A stretch of 64,000 nt of DNA from Rossellomorea pakistanensis (GTDB lineage Bacteria > Bacillota > Bacilli > Bacillales > Bacillaceae_B). Where the stretch lies: contig NZ_JAFBDZ010000005.1 of NCBI RefSeq assembly GCF_016908495.1, positions 225,488 to 289,487 of the forward strand, written 5' to 3'. Every line of letters begins with the position of its first letter. Position 1 is the first letter of the stretch. The translations under genes were made by a program, and so were the position numbers. The notes under the pieces were generated by a model. It was not told where the DNA came from, did no database searches, and saw nothing but the letters and a program-made list of their open reading frames with translations. This document shows, piece by piece, positions 8,321-16,343 of the stretch.

Positions 8321-9124
8321 ATGCCTTATTTTACAGTAGAGAAACAAGTAAACCTTTACTATGAGGAAAGTGGAAGTGGAATACCAGTTATTTTTCTTCA
8401 TGGAGTGTGGATGAGCAGTCGATTCTTTCATGAGCAGCCTTGCTATTTTAGTAAAAACCACCGCGTGATTACCCTGGATTTCCGTAGTCATGGAGAATCT
8501 TCAAAAGTTGAATACGGTCATACAATTTCACAATATGCTAGAGACTTACATGCTTTTATCGAAGGTTTAGGGCTAAAGGAGGTTGTTCTTGTCGGCTGGT
8601 CGATGGGAGCCTTTGTAGCTTGGGAATATCTATCTCAATTTGGTGAAGAAAATGTAAAAGGGTCTGTCATTGTTGATGAGTTAGCCTCTGATTTCAAATG
8701 GGCGGATTTTCCGATGGGAGCATTTGATTTCCCGGCACTCATGGGTATTATGAGAGAAATTCAAGAAAATCGAATTGGATTCCTTCAAGGCTTCCTGCCC
8801 CTCATGTTTAAAGCTGATGTAACTATAGAGCAAATGAAATGGATGATGGATGAAGTCACAAAGGTACCTGAATCGGTTGCTAGCGCGATCCTCTTTGATC
8901 AATCAGTTGTTGATTATCGTGAACACCTCGGAAACGTTAACGTTCCCACGCTTCTTTGTTTTGGTCGAGAGGAGAAATTGATTCCATTGGCTGCCGGGGA
9001 GTATCTAAAAGAAAATCTAAAAAATTCAGAGCTGATCATTTTTGAAAACAGCTGTCATTGTCCATTCTTAGAAGAAAGTGATAAATTCAATAAGGTGGTC
9101 GATGAATTTATTTCTTCTTTGTGA
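8321..9124 (+). CDS. Alpha/beta hydrolase
   Basis: A 267-residue single-domain alpha/beta hydrolase. HG at 27-28 forms the oxyanion region (FLHGVW), the nucleophile elbow is GWSMG with Ser94, and the catalytic His lies in NSCHCPFLEE near residue 247. The acid position, usually Asp in a GxxDxxxP loop, reads GREEKLIP, so Glu may replace Asp. This is unusual but tolerated in the fold. No signal peptide is present, so it acts in the cytoplasm. AAAGGAGGGGG precedes the ATG. Substrate unknown; esterase, lactonase or haloperoxidase-like are all possible. Confidence 0.85.
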   Translation: MPYFTVEKQVNLYYEESGSGIPVIFLHGVWMSSRFFHEQPCYFSKNHRVITLDFRSHGESSKVEYGHTISQYARDLHAFIEGLGLKEVVLVGWSMGAFVAWEYLSQFGEENVKGSVIVDELASDFKWADFPMGAFDFPALMGIMREIQENRIGFLQGFLPLMFKADVTIEQMKWMMDEVTKVPESVASAILFDQSVVDYREHLGNVNVPTLLCFGREEKLIPLAAGEYLKENLKNSELIIFENSCHCPFLEESDKFNKVVDEFISSL

Positions 9125-9205
9125 TTTGTAAGATGAACTTCTCCAATAGAGATTGGAATCACTTTGTACGGACATCCGGAATGGAGGAGTCTCACCTTTC
9201 TTTTT

Positions 9206-9319
9206 GGCTGTTTTCGTAAACATTTGTTGTTTGAAAAGGGGTAAGTTTGTTTCTGCTTCAAACAACCTTTTTACAAACATTTATGTTTTTAAAAAACAAC
9301 AATCTTATAGAAAACAGCC
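9206..9319 (-). repeat. MITE-like element, short copy lacking the GC-rich core
   Basis: A 114-bp inverted repeat starting GGCTGTTTTC and ending GAAAACAGCC. Read on the minus strand, its first ~57 bases closely match the left end of the element at 61137-61360. Both read GGCTGTTTTCTAWAAGATTG, later TTTGTAAAAAGGTTG. Both right ends contain CCTTTTCAAAYAACAA. The ~100-bp GC-rich centre of the longer copies is missing, as in an internal deletion derivative. It encodes nothing and could fold into a long hairpin. Confidence 0.7.
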
Positions 9320-9385
9320 TTCTTGTTTAAACCGAAATAGCTAGGGAGATGGAATACCTAATCCTATGTTTAAGGGGGGACTAAT

Positions 9386-9982
9386 TTGAAGGAAATACAG
9401 CGTTATGAGTTAATAGGGAAAGAGTTTTTTCAGTTGTCAACACTCGAACTTGCTAAAGCGTTGCTTGGTTGTTTATTAGTGAAGGAAAGTAAAGAGGGGG
9501 TCGCTTCAGGGTATATTGTTGAAACGGAAGCCTATATGGGACCGTTAGACAGAGCAGCACATAGCTATAATAATAGAAGAACAAAACGGACGGAAGTCAT
9601 GTTTGGTGAAGCAGGTCTTGTATATACATATGTGATGCATACTCATTGTTTAGTGAATGTAGTAAGTGGAGAGATAGATAGGCCAGAGGCGGTATTAATT
9701 AGAGCTGTTGAACCCTTCGAAGGACTTGAGCTCATGTATAAAAGAAGGGGAATGATGAAGGAGACGAATTTAACGAGTGGACCAGGTAAATTAACAAAGG
9801 CACTTGGAATAAGTAGAGAAGACTACGGACGAAATTTTTATGAACCTCCTTTATTTATAGCGAAGGGGTACACACCAGATTCGATATCTTCTGGAAAAAG
9901 GATTGGGATCGAAAACTCTGGAGAAGCAAAGGATTATCCTTGGCGATTTTGGATTACAGATAATCCCTTTCGCTCAAGATAA
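9386..9982 (+). CDS. mpg: DNA-3-methyladenine glycosylase (AAG/Mpg family)
   Basis: A 198-residue protein of typical bacterial Mpg length. ETEAYMGPLDRAAHSYNNRRTKR contains the catalytic Glu and the conserved DRAAHS. VMFGEAGLVYTYVMHTHCLVNVV and RPEAVLIRAVEP follow, then the SGPGKLTKALGI loop near the C-terminus. The enzyme excises alkylated purines, such as 3-methyladenine and hypoxanthine, as the first step of base-excision repair. It starts with TTG behind a strong GGGGGGA. It is monocistronic, closed by a strong terminator. It is equivalent to the gene named yxlJ in B. subtilis. Confidence 0.92.
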   Translation: MKEIQRYELIGKEFFQLSTLELAKALLGCLLVKESKEGVASGYIVETEAYMGPLDRAAHSYNNRRTKRTEVMFGEAGLVYTYVMHTHCLVNVVSGEIDRPEAVLIRAVEPFEGLELMYKRRGMMKETNLTSGPGKLTKALGISREDYGRNFYEPPLFIAKGYTPDSISSGKRIGIENSGEAKDYPWRFWITDNPFRSR

Positions 9983-10040
9983 GAATTAGGTTTACTGAGA
10001 CAGGAATTCATTGATCATTGTCGAATTAGTTTAGACATAG

Positions 10041-10076
10041 AAAAAGCGAACTAGAATCCGCTAGTTCGCTTTTTTA
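10041..10076 (+). terminator. Terminator of the glycosylase gene
   Basis: AAAAAGCGAACTAG pairs with CTAGTTCGCTTTTTT around a short loop. It is nearly perfect and works in both orientations. Confidence 0.9.
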
Positions 10077-10377
10077 GTAAAGATATCTTTAATAGTAACT
10101 TGCAACATCACAAGTGAAAGGTTCATTCTAATATGAACTGATAATACAGCCGCGGGCACTTCTATTAGAGGGTCGTTTGAATAACCTAAACGACGTAAGC
10201 CCTACCTCTCTTACATCCTTACGGCTCCGAAGCCGATCCAGTGTGAATAAGTCTAAAATCAAATGCATTTTAGAAATGCAATTATTATCTATATATTTCA
10301 CGTGTGATATTTGTAAAGTTAAAATATCATTATACATTGAATTTGGGCTGTTGTCAACTATTACAAGGGGGAGTTTT
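10077..10377 (+). other. Leader region with several small hairpins
   Basis: The 301-bp stretch before the GNAT gene holds no gene. At 10168-10245 it is locally richer in GC and can form consecutive stem-loops: GTCGTTT/AAACGAC, GTAAG/CTTAC and CGGCT/AGCCG with a CCGA loop. I do not recognise a known riboswitch class. Confidence 0.3.
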
Positions 10378-10914
10378 ATGTTACCAGAATTAAGAACAGA
10401 TAATTTGATTTTACGAGAGATAACAGAACAAGATGCTCAAGCATTATTTGAATATTTCTCTTCTGACAAAGCTATGCAATTTTATGGAATGAATCCACTA
10501 ACTACTTTAGAACAAATGAAAAACATCGTAAAAGGGATGGCTTCAGGATATGAAAAAAAGCAAGCGATTCGCTGGGGAATTCAATTAAAGGATCAACAAG
10601 AACTCATAGGGACGATTGGATTTAACAATTGGAGTAATCTACATAAAAAAGCGGAACTCGGATATGATCTAAACCCGCGCTATTGGAGAAAAGGGTATAT
10701 GTTTGAGGCGATATCAAAGGTCATTCAATTTGGATTTGAAGAAATTTTATTAAATCGAATCGGCGCATTTGTTTATCTAGATAACGAAGCATCCAATCGG
10801 ATTTTAGAAAAAATCGGATTCCATCAAGAAGGGATTCTAAAAGACTATTATTTTTCATATGACAGGTACCATGATGTGTATGTTTATCGCCTTTTACAAT
10901 CTGAATTTTTATAG
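10378..10914 (+). CDS. GNAT N-acetyltransferase, RimJ/RimL-like
   Basis: 178 residues. The start is the ATG behind AAGGGGGAG (LPELRTDNLILREI follows the initial Met); an in-frame extension upstream lies in non-coding-like sequence. This is the Acetyltransf_3 pattern: LRTDNLILREIT at the N-terminus, IGTIGFNNW, then ELGYDLNPRYWRKGYMFEA, the acetyl-CoA loop variant of RimJ/RimL proteins, and NEASNRILEKIGF near the end. It probably acetylates a protein N-terminus or an amino compound in the cytoplasm. It stands alone. Confidence 0.85.
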   Translation: MLPELRTDNLILREITEQDAQALFEYFSSDKAMQFYGMNPLTTLEQMKNIVKGMASGYEKKQAIRWGIQLKDQQELIGTIGFNNWSNLHKKAELGYDLNPRYWRKGYMFEAISKVIQFGFEEILLNRIGAFVYLDNEASNRILEKIGFHQEGILKDYYFSYDRYHDVYVYRLLQSEFL

Positions 10915-10924
10915 AATAGTATGC

Positions 10925-11020
10925 GACTGTCACGATAGGGGCAGGAACCACTTTGTTGCCTATATACAGAAGGTTTCTTGAAGGGGACTACTATGTATTG
11001 AAGTTGTGGTTCCTCCCCCT
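10925..11020 (+). repeat. GGGGCAGGAACCAC inverted-repeat element, copy 1
   Basis: CTGTC-ATAGGGGCAGGAACCACT at the left is nearly the same as the start of the element at 35105. The right arm GTGGTTCCTCCCCCT pairs with the AGGGGCAGGAACCAC arm. It lies directly after the GNAT gene and could also act as its terminator. No coding capacity. Confidence 0.6.
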
Positions 11021-11066
11021 TTAGTTTTAGTGATTCCTTTTTGATTCGTTCACCTACCAATTAACA

Positions 11067-11189
11067 TGTGCGTAGATTTAAAGTCTCGTGCATTTCCTAG
11101 GCTTTCTCGAGCATGAAATTAGATTCTTGTGCATTTGCAAGTCGTTTTCGTGCATAAAATAAAAAAGTTGTGCATTACTACATTAAAGA
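11067..11189 (+). repeat. Phased repeat array: YGWGCAT every 20-21 bp
   Basis: The word TGTGCGT/CGTGCAT/CGAGCAT/TGTGCAT begins at 11067, 11087, 11108, 11128, 11149 and 11169, intervals of 20, 21, 20, 21 and 20 bp. The sequence between is AT-rich and diverged. It lies between convergent genes (GNAT and glycerophosphodiesterase). The rest of the 11190-11440 spacer shows only the terminator. Confidence 0.65.
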
Positions 11190-11360
11190 CAAGGAAAAGG
11201 GAGATTCTCCTTATAGGTGGAGCGAGCTAAAATAAGGTATCGTATGAATTCTAATAGAAAAACAAAGAATGAGTGGTAAATTTAACAAAATTAGTGCAGG
11301 AAAACAGTGGTGTAGCAGGAAAATGTTTTGTCCGAAAAAGAAAAATCCGGAAAATGAATA

Positions 11361-11408
11361 ATTAAAAACTAGCCGTCTGATAGTAGAAAAATGGACTTAT
11401 CAGACAGC
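11361..11408 (-). terminator. Terminator of the glycerophosphodiesterase gene
   Basis: On the minus strand GCTGTCTGATA pairs with TATCAGACGGC, followed by TTTTTAATT, about 30 bases after the stop. Confidence 0.7.
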
Positions 11409-11439
11409 CCATTACTTTTAAAATAAGGTTGCATACTTT

Positions 11440-12381
11440 TCAATACCCCATTTCATGTAAAACCTCTAAAAGCAGATCAGGTCTGTTCGTTAAAATTCCA
11501 TCTGCCCCAGCATCGAGGAGCTGTCTCATTGTCTTTTTATCATCAATCGTCCAATAATGAATTGTAACACCGTGGCGATGAGCCCCTTTGATGAGGCTTT
11601 TTTTACTTAAGTCAAAGATGCTTTCCTGGGTAGGAATTTGATGAACATCTGCTTGTGGACGGTAGAAGCCGGGAAGAAACAGCTTTTGTAGTAGCACAAA
11701 TTTTGTTACTTCCTGTTTTCCTGAAGCAACTGCCGTTTTCTCATGGGAATAAGTCTTAAAAAGTTCTATGATTTCTTGATCAAATGAAGCAACCAAGACC
11801 TGTTCTTCCTTATTGTATTTTTTTATGAGCTGCCAAAGCTTATTACTGATTTCCTTGAGGCGTTCGGGGGGATTATCATCTTTGATCTCGATTTCGATTC
11901 TCAAATTTGGGAATTGTTGAAACACCTCCTCAACAGTAGGGATTTGAACACCTTTATTCCGATACGAATAATTCCCTTGTAAATCTTTGAAGTAATAGCC
12001 GGCATCTAATTCTTGCACTTCTTTAAGAGTCAGATCAGCTACAAAACCTTTACCGTTTGTCGTTCGGTCTACTGTCGGGTCATGAATGGTCACTAAATGT
12101 CCATCTTTTGTAATATGAATGTCCGTTTCTAAAACATCAACACCCATTTCTGCTGCTTTTTTAAATGCAGCCATTGTATTTGAGGGAGTAAGTAATTCTC
12201 CACCCTGGTGCGCGATAACAAGAGGCCCTTCGTTTTTGAAAAATGGTTTTTCTTCTAATTTTTTATCCTTCCAACTATTGGCGATGATAAACGGTCCTGC
12301 CAATAGAAATAACAATAATACTATAATAGATTTTTTCTTTTTTTTGGTTGGTGAGAATGGGATTTGGGCTTTCACGCTCAT
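11440..12381 (-). CDS. Membrane-anchored glycerophosphodiester phosphodiesterase
   Basis: 313 residues. Residues about 17-35 form one membrane segment after a Lys-rich start (KKKKKSIIVLLLFLLAG), and the catalytic domain lies outside. The GDPD motif is AHQGGELLTPSNTMAAF, a Bacillus-type variant of HRGxxxxxPENT. It is followed by ETDIHITKDGHLVTIHDPTVDRTTNG with the metal-binding Glu, Asp and His. The end, DAGADGILTNRPDLLLE, is also typical. It hydrolyses glycerophosphodiesters to glycerol-3-phosphate and an alcohol, for phospholipid or teichoic-acid turnover. Monocistronic; start behind AAAGGAAA. Confidence 0.9.
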   Translation of the reverse strand: MSVKAQIPFSPTKKKKKSIIVLLLFLLAGPFIIANSWKDKKLEEKPFFKNEGPLVIAHQGGELLTPSNTMAAFKKAAEMGVDVLETDIHITKDGHLVTIHDPTVDRTTNGKGFVADLTLKEVQELDAGYYFKDLQGNYSYRNKGVQIPTVEEVFQQFPNLRIEIEIKDDNPPERLKEISNKLWQLIKKYNKEEQVLVASFDQEIIELFKTYSHEKTAVASGKQEVTKFVLLQKLFLPGFYRPQADVHQIPTQESIFDLSKKSLIKGAHRHGVTIHYWTIDDKKTMRQLLDAGADGILTNRPDLLLEVLHEMGY

Positions 12382-12649
12382 TTTCCTTTCATAGTGGAGA
12401 TATTTTCATTATAGAATAGGGGCGAAGAAATATGCGTGATGAATGTTTATTTTACAAAAACTCACTTAAGTCAAAGAGGCATTGTATATGAGAAACCTAT
12501 ATTAATCCTTGTGAAAAATCCATCTGCTGCTAAAAACCAACTAATCCTATCATATTTGAAGCAATTCCTTTGAGTTCCTTTCTAACTTTCATTATCATTA
12601 AGATATATAGGAGAATGATATCCTCATCAGAAAGGGATGAATAGGTTCG

Positions 12650-13819
12650 ATGAGCGATTTATATAAACCCTTTATTAAAACTAAAAAACAGGAAGAGCTT
12701 CTTGATTTAGCAGGTAATCTTGCTGATCAATTTGCCGAAAGAGCAGAGCAGCATGATCGAGATCAAGTATTTCCTATGGAAAATTTCCAAGATCTTAAAG
12801 GTACTGCCTATCCTCGCTTAACCGTACCAAAAGAATTTGGTGGCGAAGAAATATCATTATATGAATTTGTCTTAATTCAAGAACGGTTGGCTCAAGGGGA
12901 TGCTTCAACTGCTTTATCAATTGGCTGGCATTTGGGAAGCTTTATGGAATTAGGAGATAACAGACCGTGGGATGAGAAAGCTTTTCAATCACTTTGTGAA
13001 CAGGTAGTAGAGAAAAATTCATTAATTAATAGAGCGGCAACAGAACCTGCAACAGGCAGCCCTACAAGGGGCGGACTTCCTCAAACAAAGGCGATTTTTT
13101 CAGAAGGGAAATGGAGTTTATCTGGTCGAAAAACGTTTACCTCGATGGCGAAAGCATTAGATTATTCCGTCGTGTCCGCAACATTGAATAACACAGAGGA
13201 GAAAGGCTGGTTTCTAGTAGATCATCGTCTCAATGGAGTCAGTATTGAAGAGACCTGGGATACGATTTCTATGCAGGGTACTGGTAGCGATGACCTTGTT
13301 TTAAAGGAAGTTATACTGGCTGAAGATGCATTAGTGGAAAGGGATTCGAAGGTAGCAAGAGGTTTGTCGCCAAAGGGTTGGCTGCTTCATATTCCTGCAT
13401 GTTATTTAGGAGTAGCCTTAGCAGCGAGAAACCATGCGATTCAATTTGCAAAAGAGTATCACCCTAATAGTCTGCCAGGTCCCATTAAAGACGTACCTGA
13501 GGTGCAGCGGAAAATCGGGGAGATAGAGCTTGAATTATTTAAGTCTCGTCAACTCCTCTATTCTGTTGCAGAAAAATGGGCGAATGAACCTGAAAAAAGG
13601 GCGGAAATGGGTCCAGAATTAGCGGCTGTCAAACATGTGGCGACAAATAGCGCTTCTCATGTCGTAGATATTGCCATGCGTCTTGTTGGAGCAAGAAGTT
13701 TATTTCGTTCAAATCCCATGCAACGATACTATCGTGATGTTCGAGCAGGCTTGCACAACCCGCCAATGGATGATTCTGTGATCACTATGCTGTCTAAAAA
13801 AGCATTAATGGATGAATAG
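12650..13819 (+). CDS. Acyl-CoA dehydrogenase-family flavoprotein (YdbM-like)
   Basis: 389 residues with the acyl-CoA dehydrogenase layout: helical N-terminal domain (15-115), central beta domain with ATEPATGSPTRGG and LSGRKTFTSMA (about 135-230), and C-terminal helical domain (about 240-389). The length fits single-domain FAD enzymes. It resembles the B. subtilis YdbM type more than the beta-oxidation enzymes. I cannot place the usual catalytic Glu with certainty, so substrate and even dehydrogenation are open. It is monocistronic with a terminator. Upstream, ATTATCATTAAGATATATAG resembles half a Fur box, too weak to call. Confidence 0.8.
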   Translation: MSDLYKPFIKTKKQEELLDLAGNLADQFAERAEQHDRDQVFPMENFQDLKGTAYPRLTVPKEFGGEEISLYEFVLIQERLAQGDASTALSIGWHLGSFMELGDNRPWDEKAFQSLCEQVVEKNSLINRAATEPATGSPTRGGLPQTKAIFSEGKWSLSGRKTFTSMAKALDYSVVSATLNNTEEKGWFLVDHRLNGVSIEETWDTISMQGTGSDDLVLKEVILAEDALVERDSKVARGLSPKGWLLHIPACYLGVALAARNHAIQFAKEYHPNSLPGPIKDVPEVQRKIGEIELELFKSRQLLYSVAEKWANEPEKRAEMGPELAAVKHVATNSASHVVDIAMRLVGARSLFRSNPMQRYYRDVRAGLHNPPMDDSVITMLSKKALMDE

Positions 13820-13833
13820 AATATTCACCTTAT

Positions 13834-13873
13834 AAAAGCTTGGATACCTATATATGGTTTCAAGCTTTTTCTG
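13834..13873 (+). terminator. Terminator of the acyl-CoA dehydrogenase gene
   Basis: AAAGCTTGGATACC pairs with GGTTTCAAGCTTT, followed by TTTCT. Confidence 0.75.
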
Positions 13874-14092
13874 TATTTAAATTTTTTAAAGGAAATAACC
13901 TTATTTTGATGAATCTGTTACGATTGCAGATCCATATGGAATGAAATTTCACTTGTTTGAAAGAAAAAAAAGTTAAATTAAAATGTTACATTTTTATTCC
14001 TTCTCTATAAGGGGCATATATTAATGAAGGAATTTTTAATTGAATTTAAAAGAGTTGTATATAGATCCTTTCTCGTTTTTTGGAGGAAATTT

Positions 14093-14106
14093 TGAAAGCG
14101 TTTTCA
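14093..14106 (+). promoter_or_regulatory. cre site (CcpA operator) upstream of the symporter promoter
   Basis: TGAAAGCGTTTTCA matches the catabolite-response element consensus TGWAANCGNTNWCA at every position. It ends 10 bp before the -35 box, and its centre lies about 52 bp upstream of the predicted transcription start. In B. subtilis ackA a cre in about this position mediates CcpA activation, not repression; the same here is an inference. Confidence 0.75.
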
Positions 14107-14116
14107 AATAAAGGGA

Positions 14117-14145
14117 TTGTCTTTACGAAAGGATTCTCTTATAAT
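14117..14145 (+). promoter_or_regulatory. SigA promoter of the alanine symporter gene
   Basis: TTGTCT (14117-14122), a 17-bp spacer and a perfect TATAAT (14140-14145), about 47 bp before the start codon. Confidence 0.75.
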
Positions 14146-14192
14146 AACAAAATAGATACAAAATTCAGAGAATTCACAAAGGGGGAAATGGT

Positions 14193-15647
14193 TTGGCTGA
14201 TTTTGTTGGTAAGATTGTGGAGATTTTGTGGAGTACACCGATGATTGTTTTTTGTTTAGGGGTAGGTTTACTTTTTTCTATTATGACTCGGTTCTTGCAG
14301 GTGAGACATATTAAAGAAATGGTTAGACTTATGCTTGAGGGGAAAAGCTCTGCTGCCGGAGTTTCCTCGTTCCAGGCTTTAGCTATTTCATTATCTGGTC
14401 GTGTAGGGACAGGAAATATTGCGGGTACAGCAACTGCCATTGCTTTCGGGGGACCGGGAGCGGTTTTCTGGATGTGGGCGATTGCGTTTATCGGAGCAGG
14501 AAGTGCATTTGTTGAATCGACCCTTGCTCAGATATATAAACAAAAACAGGATGGAGAGTATCGTGGTGGTCCTGCTTATTATATTGAAAAAGGCATAGGC
14601 TGGAAATGGTATGGAATCATCTTTTCTGTATCCGCACTGTTAGCTATGAGTTTATTAATGCCTGGAATTCAGTCTAACTCCATTGCCATTGGTCTAGAGA
14701 ATGCATTTGGAATTAATACTTATATTACAGCTACTGTTCTTATTATCTTATTAGCTATTATTATCTTTGGTGGAGTTAAGCGAATTGCAAATGTTGCCCA
14801 ATTTATCGTGCCGTTTATGGCAGCTGGATATATCCTATTAGCTTTAGTTATTATTGCGATGAATATTGGAGAACTTCCAGAAGTTATTTCTCTTATCTTC
14901 CGTAGTGCATTTGGATTTGATTCTGCCTTTGGTGGGATTATAGGGATGGCCATTTCGTGGGGAGTTAAGAGAGGAATTTATTCCAATGAGGCAGGACAGG
15001 GAACAGGACCTCATGCAGCAGCTGCGGCAGAGGTTTCTCACCCAGCAAAACAGGGTCTTGTCCAGGCATTTTCCGTTTATATTGATACACTTTTTGTCTG
15101 TTCAGCAACAGCGTTTATGATTCTTTTCACAGGTATGTATAATACGCAGGCTCCAGATGGATCATTTATTATCAATAATCTTCAAGGGGTAGAAGCAGGT
15201 CCAGAGTATACTCAAGCGGCGATTGAAAGTGTTCTTCCAGGATTTGGTGCAGGATTCGTTGGTATTGCATTGTTCTTCTTCGCATTTACTACTATTATGG
15301 CTTATTACTATATTGCCGAAACAAATATCGCCTATCTTGTTCGTAAGAGAAGCAGTAAAGTTCCTATGTTTATCCTTAAATTGGTCTTACTTGGCTCGGT
15401 CTTTTATGGGGCTGTTAAAACAGCGAACCTTGCATGGGCATTAGGAGATATTGGGCTTGGACTTATGGTATGGCTTAATTTAATCGCTATTGTTATCTTA
15501 TACAAACCGGCAATTCGGGCATTAAAGGATTATGAAGCCCAGAAGAAACAAGGGCTTGACCCCGTATTTGATCCTGCAAAACTAGGTATTAAGAATGCAG
15601 ATTATTGGGAAAGTGACGATCATAAGAATCGAGAAAAAGTTTCATAG
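14193..15647 (+). CDS. Na+/alanine (glycine) symporter, AGCS family
   Basis: 484 residues and about ten membrane helices. The AGCS signatures are clear: LSGRVGTGNIAGTATAIAFGGPGAVFWMW (about 69-97), YRGGPAYYIEKGIGW, GVKRGIYSNEAGQGTGPHAAAAAEV, and the C-terminal NLIAIVILYKPAIRALKDYE. It imports alanine or glycine with sodium ions across the cytoplasmic membrane. The start is TTG behind AAAGGGGG. It is monocistronic between its own SigA promoter and a terminator. The cre upstream of the promoter suggests glucose-linked control. Close to the alsT type of B. subtilis. Confidence 0.92.
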   Translation: MADFVGKIVEILWSTPMIVFCLGVGLLFSIMTRFLQVRHIKEMVRLMLEGKSSAAGVSSFQALAISLSGRVGTGNIAGTATAIAFGGPGAVFWMWAIAFIGAGSAFVESTLAQIYKQKQDGEYRGGPAYYIEKGIGWKWYGIIFSVSALLAMSLLMPGIQSNSIAIGLENAFGINTYITATVLIILLAIIIFGGVKRIANVAQFIVPFMAAGYILLALVIIAMNIGELPEVISLIFRSAFGFDSAFGGIIGMAISWGVKRGIYSNEAGQGTGPHAAAAAEVSHPAKQGLVQAFSVYIDTLFVCSATAFMILFTGMYNTQAPDGSFIINNLQGVEAGPEYTQAAIESVLPGFGAGFVGIALFFFAFTTIMAYYYIAETNIAYLVRKRSSKVPMFILKLVLLGSVFYGAVKTANLAWALGDIGLGLMVWLNLIAIVILYKPAIRALKDYEAQKKQGLDPVFDPAKLGIKNADYWESDDHKNREKVS

Positions 15648-15666
15648 AGTTTTAGCCAAGTTTAAG

Positions 15667-15701
15667 AAAAGAAGCTCATGTACATCATGGGCTTCTTTTC
15701 T
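15667..15701 (+). terminator. Terminator of the symporter gene
   Basis: AAAAGAAGCTCATG pairs with CATGGGCTTCTTTT across a TACAT loop, followed by a T-rich tail. Confidence 0.85.
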
Positions 15702-15709
15702 TTTTAGTT

Positions 15710-15937
15710 GACTCTTTTCTAAAGTTTGTTACTTTTAACAACATTAAAAACGCAAAGTGGATTGGAGCGGAAGGCACTTAACTCCTGCGGGATGCAGAGG
15801 AAAAGTCGAGACCCCGCAGACGGAACGTCGAGGTGGCTTGACTTCCTCCCCGCGGAAAGAAAGCGCCTGTAGCGGAAAGGAACGGTCAACGGCAAATAGT
15901 TTATTCCTAAAAAACAACAATCAATACGAAAAGAGCC
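15710..15937 (+). repeat. MITE-like element with GC-rich core
   Basis: 228 bp. The terminal inverted repeats are imperfect: GACTCTTTTCTAAAG left, and GGCTCTTTTCGTATTGATTG read in from the right. The core contains ACTCCTGCGGGA, GAGACCCCGCAG and CCCCGCGGAAAG, the words shared with the core at 61137-61360 and with GC-rich intergenic repeats common in Bacillaceae. It carries no transposase. A 64-codon open frame inside is a by-product of the GC-rich core. Confidence 0.7.
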
Positions 15938-16142
15938 TTTTAGTTTTATAGGAACTTAAAAAAATATAATAGGTTGATAACTTTGAAATTAGTTTGTCCT
16001 AATCTAGCTCCGGAAGTCTAAGTCAAGCCATGAATGAAGGGAAATGCACTACCATCCTTCTTGGCTCGTCTTATGCTTGTCGGGGTAAACGGGGCACTTA
16101 CGCTATTTGTTATTTTTTGGTTGAACCTCTGAGAAAAAACTG

Positions 16143-16208
16143 TCTTACAAAAGTGTAAGATAGATGTCATCTAAATAAATTTTTATGAATAGGTTTACTT
16201 TCTATAAT
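16143..16208 (+). promoter_or_regulatory. BceR-type operator and -10 box, envelope operon
   Basis: TCTTACAAAAGTGTAAGA (16143-16160) contains TTACA-N4-TGTAA, the consensus of BceR/YxdJ-type response regulators. It is followed by a second dyad TAGATG-T-CATCTA (16161-16173). A perfect TATAAT starts at 16203, exactly 60 bp after the operator start. No good -35 hexamer is present, as expected for an activated promoter. The 15938-16142 stretch before it shows nothing else I can name. Confidence 0.7.
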
Positions 16209-16343
16209 GTAAACAGTGGAAAAAAAGGAAATTACCATTCGGTATTTTGTGAAAATTGGAATTGGATTTGAAATGAACAAATGAAAATAGTAGACTAGAA
16301 ATGTCAATTGAAAGGTTTCTACCTGAGAATGAAAGGGTAATTT

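Noticed and set aside
10140..10240. tRNA-like fold on either strand
   Set aside because: Lacks a GGTTCGAATCC-like T arm, an acceptor stem and a plausible anticodon arm.
12590..12635. Fur box before the acyl-CoA dehydrogenase gene
   Set aside because: Only one good half-site (ATTATCA); the other half matches poorly.
15757..15951. 64-codon frame in the MITE-like element
   Set aside because: By-product of the GC-rich core shared with other copies.
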